From Pseudomonadota bacterium (GTDB lineage Bacteria > Pseudomonadota > Gammaproteobacteria > Burkholderiales > Burkholderiaceae_B), in the NCBI GenBank assembly GCA_023388835.1, contig JAEWFK010000047.1, positions 1 through 15,674 on the forward strand: a DNA stretch of 15,674 nucleotides, read 5' to 3'. Shown one piece after another: positions 1 to 7,263 of the stretch. The first letter of the stretch is position 1, and each line of letters starts with the position of its first letter. Both the position numbers and the translations under genes were made by a program. A model generated the notes under the pieces. It worked only from the letters and a program-made list of their open reading frames with translations, ran no database searches and was not told the DNA's origin.

Positions 1-336
1 CGTCGAATGATGCGTTCAATGGAACGAATCGGCGGCAGGTGCCGGAAGGCGGGGCCACGGCCCCGATTGCTGCGCCACGTGGGCGTGTATTCGGTAGTGC
101 GCGTGCCGGAAACCGGCTTGCTTGCGCGCTGAGAAAACCGCCCTGGGGGGCAGTCTGCGTATCGGACCCTACGACAGGGGGCGTCGCGTGGCCGCTCTAA
201 AAATAACATTGTAACACCGCGCCGCCGCAATGGCTAGGGTTTTCCTTGATGGACGGCTATATCCCGGCTCTTCAGTCGCAGGGGGCAAACAAGCTATCAT
301 TCCAAAATTCGTATTCCAATTTTTTGTCCAACTCGC
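1..336. other. Region upstream of rfbB without a recognisable gene
   Basis: I find no convincing gene here. One + frame is open from base 3 to a TAA near base 200, and another from base 1 to a TGA at 130-132. Either could be the tail of a gene starting outside the window, but neither peptide is recognisable. Small GC-rich dyads occur (GGGGCC-AC-GGCCCC at 51-64; GCCGG-AAA-CCGGC at 105-117) without T-tracts, so I do not call them terminators. From about base 200 the sequence becomes more AT-rich, as expected of the promoter region of the following gene. Confidence 0.5.
271..300 (+). promoter_or_regulatory. Possible sigma-70 promoter for rfbB
   Basis: A good -10 hexamer TATCAT (295-300, 5 of 6 matches to consensus) is preceded at 18 nt by a poor -35 TTCAGT (271-276, 3 of 6). 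Transcription would start near base 307, giving a leader of about 30 nt. The prediction rests mainly on the -10 box. Confidence 0.3.
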
Positions 337-1401
337 ATGAAGATTCTCGTTACCGGCGGCGCCGGTTTCATTGGCTCCGCCGTCGTTCGCCACATCGTCG
401 ACAACACGTCGGATTCGGTCGTCAACCTCGACAAGCTCACTTACGCGGGCAACCTGGAATCGCTCGCGCATGTTTCGGGCGACCCCCGCTACGCTTTCGA
501 GCAAGTCGACATCTGCGACGCCACCGAGGTGGCCCGGGTGTTTCGTGAGCACCGGCCGGACGCCGTCATGCACTTGGCAGCCGAATCGCACGTGGACCGC
601 TCCATCGACGGCCCAGCCGATTTCATCCAGACTAATATCGTCGGCACCTACACGCTGCTCGAAGCCGCAAGGGAATACTGGCGAGCCCTCGGCGAAGATG
701 AACGCAATGCCTTCCGCTTCCACCACATTTCCACGGACGAAGTCTATGGCGACCTGGAAGGTCCTGAAGACTTGTTCCTGGAGACCACGCCCTACGCGCC
801 CAGTTCCCCGTATTCGGCAAGCAAGGCCAGTTCGGACCATCTGGTGCGTGCGTGGCGCCGAACCTTCGGCCTTCCCACTCTGGTGACGAACTGTTCCAAC
901 AACTACGGCCCTTATCACTTTCCCGAGAAACTGATTCCTCTCGTGATCCTGAATGCTCTTGAAGGCAAACCGCTGCCGGTCTACGGCAAGGGCGATCAGG
1001 TGCGCGACTGGCTGTATGTGGAAGACCACGCACGGGCGCTGTACCAGGTGGTCACCGAAGGGGTGGTCGGTGAAACCTACAACATCGGCGGGCACAACGA
1101 AAAGCGCAACATTGAAGTGGTCCGCGCCATTTGCGGCCTGCTCGAAGAATTGCGGCCCGAGAAACCGGCGGGCTTGGGTAATTACACCGATCTGATCACT
1201 TTCGTCGCTGATCGGCCGGGGCACGACCTGCGCTATGCCATCGACGCCGGGAAGATTCAGCGTGAACTGGGTTGGTCGCCGAGCGAAACCTTCGAGACCG
1301 GCCTGCGCAAGACCGTGCAGTGGTATCTGGACAATCAGGAATGGTGCCGCCACGTTCAAGACGGTAGTTACCAGCGCGAACGACTGGGCTCGCAGCGCTG
1401 A
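337..1401 (+). CDS. rfbB: dTDP-glucose 4,6-dehydratase (RfbB/RmlB)
   Basis: This cytosolic NAD-dependent short-chain dehydrogenase (extended SDR) converts dTDP-D-glucose to dTDP-4-keto-6-deoxy-D-glucose. That is the second step to dTDP-L-rhamnose and related sugars of LPS O-antigen and other glycans. The 354-residue length is normal. Visible hallmarks are the N-terminal nucleotide-binding motif GGAGFIG (7-13), HLAAESHVDRS (79-89), the catalytic TDE triad (133-135), the SDR pair Y159 and K163 in YSASK, and NNYGPYHFPEKLIP near 188-201, which is typical of this family. The ATG at 337 gives the standard MKILVTGGAGFIG start, but no Shine-Dalgarno sequence precedes it. The usual partners rmlA, rmlC and rmlD are not beside it: upstream is gene-poor and downstream is a convergent unrelated gene. 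Confidence 0.95.
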   Translation: MKILVTGGAGFIGSAVVRHIVDNTSDSVVNLDKLTYAGNLESLAHVSGDPRYAFEQVDICDATEVARVFREHRPDAVMHLAAESHVDRSIDGPADFIQTNIVGTYTLLEAAREYWRALGEDERNAFRFHHISTDEVYGDLEGPEDLFLETTPYAPSSPYSASKASSDHLVRAWRRTFGLPTLVTNCSNNYGPYHFPEKLIPLVILNALEGKPLPVYGKGDQVRDWLYVEDHARALYQVVTEGVVGETYNIGGHNEKRNIEVVRAICGLLEELRPEKPAGLGNYTDLITFVADRPGHDLRYAIDAGKIQRELGWSPSETFETGLRKTVQWYLDNQEWCRHVQDGSYQRERLGSQR

Positions 1402-1419
1402 TCAATTCGTTCCTGTGCC

Positions 1420-1680
1420 TTAAAGCGCGTGTGGCTCAGCTGCGAGCGCGCTAAGGCTCTTCCCCGGCGCTTCTTCCCTGCGCGTCGATTTCCCCGCCAG
1501 CTTCGCCCGGAGTTTGGTCCATGCCTTGTCATGCAGGGGCAGAAGCAGGACATTGCAAATCGGTTCCACGACGGCCGCGACTCCGCCCACGGCCAGAGAA
1601 CCGGTGAACCCATAGGTGACTGCAAAGGCCACCGACATATGTAGCATTACTTGGCTGCTCTTCTGTGCGAGCGCGATCAT
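1420..1680 (-). CDS. Small membrane protein, DUF2061-like
   Basis: This 86-residue protein resembles the DUF2061 group of small predicted inner-membrane proteins, whose function is unknown to me. The N-terminal half (about residues 1-45) holds two hydrophobic stretches, including an alternating AVTYGFTGSLAVGGVAAVVEP segment. The tail is basic and polar (RAKLAGKSTRREE), probably cytosolic. I chose the ATG at 1680 over an in-frame start at 1710 because AGGAAAC lies about 7 nt upstream of it, and because the longer form would add a basic MRKRKQQET stretch overlapping the promoter. It converges on rfbB with an 18-nt gap. A Fur-box-like dyad lies 29-49 nt upstream. The family call is from memory of the sequence pattern. 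Confidence 0.7.
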   Translation of the reverse strand: MIALAQKSSQVMLHMSVAFAVTYGFTGSLAVGGVAAVVEPICNVLLLPLHDKAWTKLRAKLAGKSTRREEAPGKSLSALAAEPHAL

Positions 1681-1708
1681 GAGAGTTTCCTGCTGTTTAC
1701 GTTTCCGC

Positions 1709-1729
1709 AAATGATAACGGTTCTCGTTT
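1709..1729 (-). promoter_or_regulatory. Fur-box-like inverted repeat over the DUF2061 promoter
   Basis: A 21-bp imperfect palindrome, AAATGATAAC-G-GTTCTCGTTT, has arms that match at 8 of 10 positions. Against the classical 19-bp Fur box I count 13 of 19 matches. On the minus strand, a -10-like TATCAT (complement of 1711-1716) lies inside it, 31 nt before the ATG at 1680, so a bound repressor would block the promoter. No good -35 is visible. Fur binding is inferred from the pattern only. Confidence 0.45.
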
Positions 1730-1752
1730 AAGCAAGAAAATTCATATTCTTT

Positions 1753-1786
1753 ATCGGCGCATTAGCGATTCACTATGAACGCCGAT
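1753..1786. repeat. 7-bp inverted repeat with 20-nt spacer
   Basis: ATCGGCG (1753-1759) and CGCCGAT (1780-1786) are exact reverse complements. They sit in the 272-nt region between the divergent DUF2061-like gene and the GGDEF-EAL gene. The spacing fits a two-site operator about three helical turns apart better than an RNA hairpin. The binding factor is unknown. Confidence 0.35.
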
Positions 1787-1887
1787 CCGCTTCACGGGGT
1801 GTGCTTCTCAGTGATCGAGGGGACACCTTGATGGGATGAGCGCCCGCGCCATGTGGAATTCCGATGAGGTCCTGGGGAATTTACACA

Positions 1888-1916
1888 TTGTTCAATCCGA
1901 ATAGCTTGGATACACT
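1888..1916 (+). promoter_or_regulatory. Candidate sigma-70 promoter of the GGDEF-EAL gene
   Basis: TTGTTC (1888-1893) and TACACT (1911-1916) are separated by 17 nt and match the -35 and -10 consensus at 3 and 4 of 6 positions. Transcription would start near 1923, about 30 nt before the GTG start codon and about 12 nt before the short leader ORF. Confidence 0.4.
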
Positions 1917-1935
1917 CGGCCGCGGGAGACTACAC

Positions 1936-1956
1936 ATGACCAACCAGCACTCGTGA
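1936..1956 (+). CDS. Six-codon leader ORF overlapping the GGDEF-EAL start
   Basis: ATG at 1936 follows a good GGGAG (1923-1927) at 8-nt spacing and encodes MTNQHS before a TGA at 1954-1956. That TGA overlaps the GTG start of the next gene at 1953 (sequence GTGA). The GTG itself has no ribosome binding site of its own, so ribosomes loading on the leader ORF could reinitiate on the large gene. The alternative is a one-base sequencing error or mutation that separated the true ATG start from the gene. Confidence 0.4.
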   Translation: MTNQHS

Positions 1957-4871
1957 CGCCCGTCTCGTCCCGCCTTTGGCGAGCCACGCTCGATCTTGGC
2001 CTGCGCAAGAAAGTCGCCGTCGTTTTCGTCGGGATGCTGCTGTTTGCAGGCGTGAACCTCGGTCTGCTGCACCGCATGCTGCAGGACTTCAATGGTGTGG
2101 CGGCAACCGCTACGGTCGCGGGCAATATGCGCATGTTGGGCCAGAAACTCGCTTACGAGACACTGTCGGTCAGCAGCGGGCTGGATGAACTGCACGAAGG
2201 CATAGAGCACGACATCATCGATTTCGAAGCCGCTTATCTGGTGCTGCGCAGTGGCGGAGGCGTGTTCGGTGAAACAATAAGGCCGCTCGCCAATGAGCAC
2301 ACGCAAGTCATGTCGGCAGTCTGGTTGTCATGGCAACAGTATCGTGACCTGATCCGCGCCACGTTGGACCCTTCTTCCCGCAGCACGCTGGACCGTTCTT
2401 CCCGCGCCGCGCCCGACTTGTTGGAACGCCAGAAGACTTTGGCGGGCATCGCGGCCACGCTTCTGGAACGCACAGACGTTCTCATTCGTGACCTCGTGCA
2501 GGAAGCCCAAGCCACGCAGCAGGGCGTTCTGCACAATATGTACCTGCTGCTGCTCATCAACGCTGTGGCGCTGCTCGTGACGTATCTGGCGGTCAGCGCT
2601 CAGTTCGTGGAGCCGCTGCAACGCCTGGCCTGGCATTGCCGCGAGCTGGGCAAGGGCAACTATTGGGAACGGACGCTGCACAGGCCGGGCGACGAGATCG
2701 GCCAGCTCGCCCAGGCGCTGAACCAGTCGGGACAGCAGATCGGCGAGTTGATGAAGGCGGTCGAACGCGAGCGCAAAGAACTGCGCCGCACCAGCGCGAT
2801 GTTCCAGGGCTTGGCCCGCAATGCCGTGACGGGTGTGTTCGTCATGGATGCGGAAATGCGATTTCGCTACGTGAACCGAAAGATGGCCGAAATGTTCGGC
2901 TACAGGCCCGAGGAAATGGCCGATGGGCTGACGGTGCGTGATCTGCTGGCGGTGCCCGGTTCCGATGAACGACAGGGGGCGGGCGCGGCCGACGGGCGCC
3001 CGGGGCGCGGCACGATCAATACTTCGCATTACCAGACGCGTGCCCTGCACCGGGATGGCACGGCGCTGGACATCGAGGTGTTCACATCCCGCATGGCGCT
3101 CGATGGTGCGCCCGCCATTATTGGAATCGTGCTGAACGTCACCGAACGCAAGAAAGCGGAAGCGTCGGAGCGGCGGGCAGCCCTGGTGTATTCCAATACC
3201 AGCGAAGCGGTCGTGGTGACCGATTCCAACGGCATCATTCTGGACATCAACCCGGCTTTCACGGCAATCACCGGGTATGCGTTCGCCGAAGCAGCCGGCC
3301 GCAGCGTGAGCCTGCTTTCCTCCGGTCGGCACGATGCTGATTTCTACCGTGACATGTGGGCGAGCTTACAGGAAACCGGCAAATGGTCGGGGGATATCTG
3401 TAACCGGCGCAAGAACGGTGAGGACTATATCGAGCGCCTGACTATCGACACTTCGTATAACGAGGACGGTTCCGTCAACTGCCATATCGGCCTGTTCTCC
3501 GATGTGACAGCCGAGCGGCTCAAGGAAGAGACCATCTGGCGTCAGGCGCATTTCGATCATCTCACGGGTCTGCCGAATCGCCAGATGTTCCACGAAGAGC
3601 TGTTGCGAGCCATGGCGCAGGCTGATCGGGACGGCCGCAGCCTGGCACTGATCTACCTCGACCTGGACCTCTTCAAGGAAGTGAACGATTCGCTGGGCCA
3701 CGATCAGGGCGATGAGCTTCTGAAGGAAGTGTCCGCGCGCTTGAAGGCTTCAGTCAGGCAGGGTGACACGGTGGCCAGACTGGGGGGAGACGAGTTCACG
3801 TTGATCCTGACCCAAGTGGAAGCGCTCGAAGCGGTGGAAGATCTGTGCAAGCGAGTGCTTGGAGCCGTCGCGGAGCCCTATGTCCTGGGCCACCATATCG
3901 TGAACGTTTCGGCCAGTGCGGGCATCACCCTGTACCCGCGCGACGCCGTGAACATCACCGACCTGCTCAAGAATGCGGATCTCGCCATGTATGGCGCCAA
4001 GGACTCAGGTCGCAATCAGTATCGCTACTTCTCGCTGGTGATGCAGCGAGAGGCGCAGGAGCGGCGAGAACTGCTGCGCGAACTTCAGGAGGCCCTGGAT
4101 CGGCGCGAATTCGAACTGTATTACCAGCCCATCGTCGATCTCGCCACGGGCCGAATCCGCAAGGCCGAAGCCTTGTTGCGCTGGCATCATCCCCAACGCG
4201 GCATGGTCTCGCCGGTCGACTTCATCCCCGTCGCCGAAGATTCGGGGCTCATCGTTCCGATCGGCGACTGGGTGTTCCGTTCCGCCGCGAGCCAGGTGGC
4301 CGAATGGCGGCGCCGCCACGATGCCGAATTCCAGGTGAGCGTGAATGTGTCGCCCGTGCAATTCATGTCGGAAGAACTCGACCCCGCCGAATGGATCGCC
4401 TACGCCAGCAGCCAGGGTCTCACAGGTGCCACGGTGCTGGTCGAAATCACCGAAAGACTATTGATGAAGGCCGACGGAGCGTCCAAGAACAAGCTGCTCG
4501 CATTTCGCGATGCGGGAGTCCAGGTGGCGCTGGACGACTTCGGAACGGGTTATTCGTCGCTGTCCTATCTCAAGCGATTCGACATCGATTTCATCAAGAT
4601 CGACCAGCTGTTCGTGCGCAATATCACCGCAGACAGCGATGACCTTGCACTTTGTCAGGCCATCATTGTCATGGCCCACCGCCTGGGCCTTAAAGTCGTG
4701 GCGGAAGGGGTGGCCACCGAGGCGCAACACGAGCTGCTGCTGCGCGCCGGCTGCGATTACGCCCAGGGATTTCTGTATTCCCAGCCGCTGCCGGCGGCGC
4801 GGTTCCAGCGCTTGCTTGCCGCTGACAGCGCGATCCTGCAAGCAGCCGGTAGTGTCAGTCCAGCGCCATGA
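1953..4871 (+). CDS. Membrane-bound PilJ-HAMP-PAS-PAS-GGDEF-EAL cyclic-di-GMP enzyme
   Basis: This 972-residue inner-membrane signalling protein is predicted to make and/or degrade cyclic di-GMP. Order of parts: TM1 (~21-38); periplasmic PilJ/NarX-like sensor (~40-195) with the signature AGNMRMLGQKLA; TM2 (~196-217); HAMP (~218-270); PAS1 (~280-400); PAS2 (~407-525); GGDEF domain (~534-690); EAL domain (~708-955). The GGDEF motif is intact (611-615), and an RxxD inhibitory site (RQGD) lies five residues before it. The EAL domain keeps EALLRW (E739), NVSP, the glutamate of VEITER, DDFGTGYSS (D861, D862), KID, AEGV and the glutamine of AQGF, so phosphodiesterase activity is plausible. The GTG start gives a short basic cytosolic N-terminus. 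Its 3' end overlaps the convergent SCO gene by 17 bp. Confidence 0.93.
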   Translation: MTPVSSRLWRATLDLGLRKKVAVVFVGMLLFAGVNLGLLHRMLQDFNGVAATATVAGNMRMLGQKLAYETLSVSSGLDELHEGIEHDIIDFEAAYLVLRSGGGVFGETIRPLANEHTQVMSAVWLSWQQYRDLIRATLDPSSRSTLDRSSRAAPDLLERQKTLAGIAATLLERTDVLIRDLVQEAQATQQGVLHNMYLLLLINAVALLVTYLAVSAQFVEPLQRLAWHCRELGKGNYWERTLHRPGDEIGQLAQALNQSGQQIGELMKAVERERKELRRTSAMFQGLARNAVTGVFVMDAEMRFRYVNRKMAEMFGYRPEEMADGLTVRDLLAVPGSDERQGAGAADGRPGRGTINTSHYQTRALHRDGTALDIEVFTSRMALDGAPAIIGIVLNVTERKKAEASERRAALVYSNTSEAVVVTDSNGIILDINPAFTAITGYAFAEAAGRSVSLLSSGRHDADFYRDMWASLQETGKWSGDICNRRKNGEDYIERLTIDTSYNEDGSVNCHIGLFSDVTAERLKEETIWRQAHFDHLTGLPNRQMFHEELLRAMAQADRDGRSLALIYLDLDLFKEVNDSLGHDQGDELLKEVSARLKASVRQGDTVARLGGDEFTLILTQVEALEAVEDLCKRVLGAVAEPYVLGHHIVNVSASAGITLYPRDAVNITDLLKNADLAMYGAKDSGRNQYRYFSLVMQREAQERRELLRELQEALDRREFELYYQPIVDLATGRIRKAEALLRWHHPQRGMVSPVDFIPVAEDSGLIVPIGDWVFRSAASQVAEWRRRHDAEFQVSVNVSPVQFMSEELDPAEWIAYASSQGLTGATVLVEITERLLMKADGASKNKLLAFRDAGVQVALDDFGTGYSSLSYLKRFDIDFIKIDQLFVRNITADSDDLALCQAIIVMAHRLGLKVVAEGVATEAQHELLLRAGCDYAQGFLYSQPLPAARFQRLLAADSAILQAAGSVSPAP
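2361..2408 (+). repeat. In-frame 24-nt tandem duplication in the sensor domain
   Basis: Two adjacent 24-nt units (2361-2384 and 2385-2408) are identical at 20 of 24 bases. They encode TLDPSSRS and TLDRSSRA, residues 137-152 of the GGDEF-EAL protein. The repeat lies in the periplasmic sensor, probably in a loop between helices. The four substitutions suggest it is not very recent. Confidence 0.7.
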
Positions 4872-5475
4872 CCTTGCGGATGTCTTCTGTGCTTTGTTCA
4901 GGGGTCTGCTCGTGGCGCAACGCCATGCGCAACGTGCCATTACGGTCGAAGACGTAGGTGAGTGCCGTATGCTCCATGGTGTAGGAGTCTCCCGTGGGTA
5001 CTTTGGCGTAGTAGACGCGATAGGCCTTGGCGACATCAGCCGTCTCTTGAGCATCGCCGTAAAGGCCGATGAAACTCGGATCGAAGGCCCGAACATATTC
5101 GCGCAGAACTTCGGGTGTGTCGCGTTCGGGATCGACGGTGATGAAAAGCACCTGCAGCTTATCGCCGTCCGGGCCGAGCAGGGATTTGATCTGCGAAGCA
5201 TTGACGAGGGCGGTGGGGCAGACATCCGGGCATTGGGTGAAACCGAAGAACATCAGCACGGTCTTGCCCTTGAAGTCTTCCAGCGTTCTGACGTTTCCTT
5301 CCGGATCCTTCAGCTTGAAGCCTTCGCCGAAGGTCGCGCCCGAGAGGTCGATGCCATGGACGTCCTGCAGGCTCGCTTCCGACTTACCGCATGCGGTCAG
5401 GGTGAAGGCGAGCACGGTGGCGCTCAGCGCAGCCAGCAGGGTTCTGCGTTGGTGGAAAAGACGGGCGAGTGGCAT
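4855..5475 (-). CDS. SCO1/SenC family copper-binding lipoprotein
   Basis: This 206-residue thioredoxin-fold protein belongs to the SCO family. Members bind copper and help assemble the CuA centre of cytochrome c oxidase or act as thiol reductases at the periplasmic face. A basic N-terminus and hydrophobic stretch end in a lipobox LTAC with the lipidated cysteine at position 29. The copper ligands are visible: the CPDVC motif (C82 and C86) and the distal histidine H169 in MEHTALTYVFD. The conserved TVDPERDTP lies at 113-121. GGAG, 5 nt before the ATG at 5475, supports the start. Neighbours are not oxidase genes, so its target cannot be read from context. The gene overlaps the 3' end of the convergent GGDEF-EAL gene by 17 bp. 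Confidence 0.93.
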   Translation of the reverse strand: MPLARLFHQRRTLLAALSATVLAFTLTACGKSEASLQDVHGIDLSGATFGEGFKLKDPEGNVRTLEDFKGKTVLMFFGFTQCPDVCPTALVNASQIKSLLGPDGDKLQVLFITVDPERDTPEVLREYVRAFDPSFIGLYGDAQETADVAKAYRVYYAKVPTGDSYTMEHTALTYVFDRNGTLRMALRHEQTPEQSTEDIRKVMALD

Positions 5476-5611
5476 GGGTGCTCCAGAGAACTGCGATACG
5501 CAAATTAAAAGCTTACCGGAAACGCGGCGCCGTTCCTTGATGCAGATTGCGCCGGCGGCTCGTGGCTAGGGGATTACACTAGTGTTTTACCAAGGGTCAT
5601 CCGAATTCACA

Positions 5612-5812
5612 ATGGAACAGCGTCTCGTCGAGATAGAAATGAAGGTGCTCGGCCTTGAAGACACCGTGCAGAGCCTGAACGATCGGCTCTACGAGCAGCA
5701 GAAGGAGCTCGACGCCCTGCGATCCCTGTGCCGAATGCTGCTCCATCGCCTGGACGAACAGAGTGCGGGCAGCGCACGCACGCCGGTCGACGAGCGGCCG
5801 CCGCATTATTAA
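5612..5812 (+). CDS. slyX: SlyX family protein
   Basis: This 66-residue, mostly helical protein matches the SlyX family. It has an N-terminal amphipathic coiled coil (MEQRLVEIEMKVLGLEDTV through about residue 45), a short variable linker and the characteristic C-terminal PPHY. The molecular function of SlyX is not established; it is named after its position next to slyD in E. coli. I chose the ATG at 5612 because it aligns with the family start. A GTG 30 nt upstream would add residues outside the family pattern. AAGGG is visible but about 15 nt away, longer than ideal. An MFS transporter gene follows 36 nt downstream in the same direction, so the two are probably co-transcribed. Confidence 0.85.
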   Translation: MEQRLVEIEMKVLGLEDTVQSLNDRLYEQQKELDALRSLCRMLLHRLDEQSAGSARTPVDERPPHY

Positions 5813-5848
5813 GGCCGGGCGCAGCGAAAAAGAAGAGAGGGCGGCGGA

Positions 5849-7252
5849 ATGACGCAGGAACGGGGCGGCTGGTCGGAGTTGCTGTCGGGGCGCAATGGCT
5901 TACGCTCGCTGGCATTGGCGGGCGGCGTTGCCGTTCATGCGATCAACGTCTACATGGTGACCACCATCTTGCCATCGGCAGTGCGGGACATCGGCGGGCT
6001 CGCCTATTACGCCTGGAACATGACGCTGTTCGTGGCCGCATCCATTTTCGGATCAGCCATCACCCCCCGGCTATTGTCGGGTACCGGTCCTCGTCGCGCG
6101 CTTCTCTGGGCCATCGCCATTTTTGCGGGCGGCAGTATTGCTTGCGGTCTTTCCCTCACCATGCCGTGGATGCTGGCCGGGCGCACCGTGCAGGGCCTGG
6201 GCGGAGGCCTGATGCTGGGTCTGAGCTATTCCTGCGTGCGTCTGCTCTTCGAGGAGCGTTTGTGGTCGCGCGCCATGGTGCTGGTATCCAGCATGTGGGG
6301 GGTGGCCACCCTGGCCGGCCCGGCGATCGGCGGGATATTCGCGCAGTCAGGTTATTGGCGCGGGGCGTTCTGGGCCATGCTGCCGATCTCGGCAGGGCTT
6401 GCCGCCCTGGTCCTGTCGCAGGTGACCAGCCCGCCGCGCCAACGCAGCCGCGCGACCGCGCCGGTTCCCTTTGGCAAGATCGCGGTTCTGGTAATGACCG
6501 TGATGCTCGTGTCCATGGGCAGCCTATCGCCTTTCTGGGTCTGGAATGTCCTTTCCATCGTGGCCGGTGCAGCGCTTACCGTGGCGATTGCGCGGGCGGA
6601 CCGTCAATCGGAACGGCCCCTGTTGCCGCAGGGCTCTTATGAGCCCGGGTCGGCGCTGAGCAGTCTGTATGCCTGTATTGCCCTCCTGAGCATTGGCGTG
6701 TGCACTGAGATCTATATCCCCTATTTCCTGCAGGAGATACACGGGCAATCGCCCCTCGTAGCCGGGTACTGGATGGTGCTGATGTCCGCCGGCTGGACTG
6801 CCGGTTCTTTCATCAGTTCCGGCCGCAAAAAGCCGCAAGCGGACGCATTGATGCGTGTGGGCCCGTGGTTGTCCGCGGCGGGCCTGCTGGCCTTGGGCGG
6901 AATGATGCCGATGGGGGCGGGGGGCAGCATTGTGCTGGCGATGGCGGTGCCGCTCTTTGCAGTAGGCGTGGGCGTGGGGCTGTGCTGGCCGAACATGCTG
7001 ACCCGCATCTTCAAAGCAGCTCCGTCGGGACAAGAAAACATCGCGTCGGCGGCCATCACCACCTTGCAGCTTTATGCCATTGCGCTGGGTTCCAGCCTGG
7101 CGGGTCTGGTGGCGAACGTGGCCGGCTTGGCCGACCCGGGCGGGGTGGAAGGCTCGCGTCAGGCGGCGCTTGCTTTGTTCGTGGTGTTTGCTGCCGCACC
7201 CGCCGCAGCCGGCCTCATGTCCAGAGGCGCGCGGCGGGCGCAGGGCGCCTGA
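5849..7252 (+). CDS. MFS transporter, DHA2-like
   Basis: This 467-residue integral membrane protein of the major facilitator superfamily has about 14 hydrophobic segments by eye, which suggests the DHA2 drug-efflux type. Visible family features are AGRTVQGLGGGLMLG (about 111-125), like the GRxxQGxGgg helix-4 motif, and AGPAIGGIFAQSGYWRGAFW (about 157-176), an antiporter motif C followed by the WR-F-W turn. The usual motif A between helices 2 and 3 is degenerate (TPRLLSGTGPRR). Substrate cannot be predicted; export of a toxic or metabolic compound is the family default. GAGAGG 8 nt upstream supports the ATG. It lies 36 nt after slyX and ends 11 nt from the convergent aldo/keto reductase gene. 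Confidence 0.88.
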   Translation: MTQERGGWSELLSGRNGLRSLALAGGVAVHAINVYMVTTILPSAVRDIGGLAYYAWNMTLFVAASIFGSAITPRLLSGTGPRRALLWAIAIFAGGSIACGLSLTMPWMLAGRTVQGLGGGLMLGLSYSCVRLLFEERLWSRAMVLVSSMWGVATLAGPAIGGIFAQSGYWRGAFWAMLPISAGLAALVLSQVTSPPRQRSRATAPVPFGKIAVLVMTVMLVSMGSLSPFWVWNVLSIVAGAALTVAIARADRQSERPLLPQGSYEPGSALSSLYACIALLSIGVCTEIYIPYFLQEIHGQSPLVAGYWMVLMSAGWTAGSFISSGRKKPQADALMRVGPWLSAAGLLALGGMMPMGAGGSIVLAMAVPLFAVGVGVGLCWPNMLTRIFKAAPSGQENIASAAITTLQLYAIALGSSLAGLVANVAGLADPGGVEGSRQAALALFVVFAAAPAAAGLMSRGARRAQGA

Positions 7253-7263
7253 GTCTCGCAGAA

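Noticed and set aside
169..1359. 396-codon minus-strand frame opposite rfbB
   Set aside because: A shadow of rfbB: it ends in the upstream region and has no recognisable domain, while rfbB has complete catalytic motifs.
1775..1831. 18-codon ORF in the region upstream of the GGDEF-EAL gene
   Set aside because: It has no ribosome binding site and no recognisable product. Its position overlaps a dyad, and chance ORFs of this size are common.
4510..5508. 332-codon plus-strand frame across the GGDEF-EAL / SCO junction
   Set aside because: It covers the ends of two confidently identified genes in the wrong frame or strand, and its translation is not protein-like.
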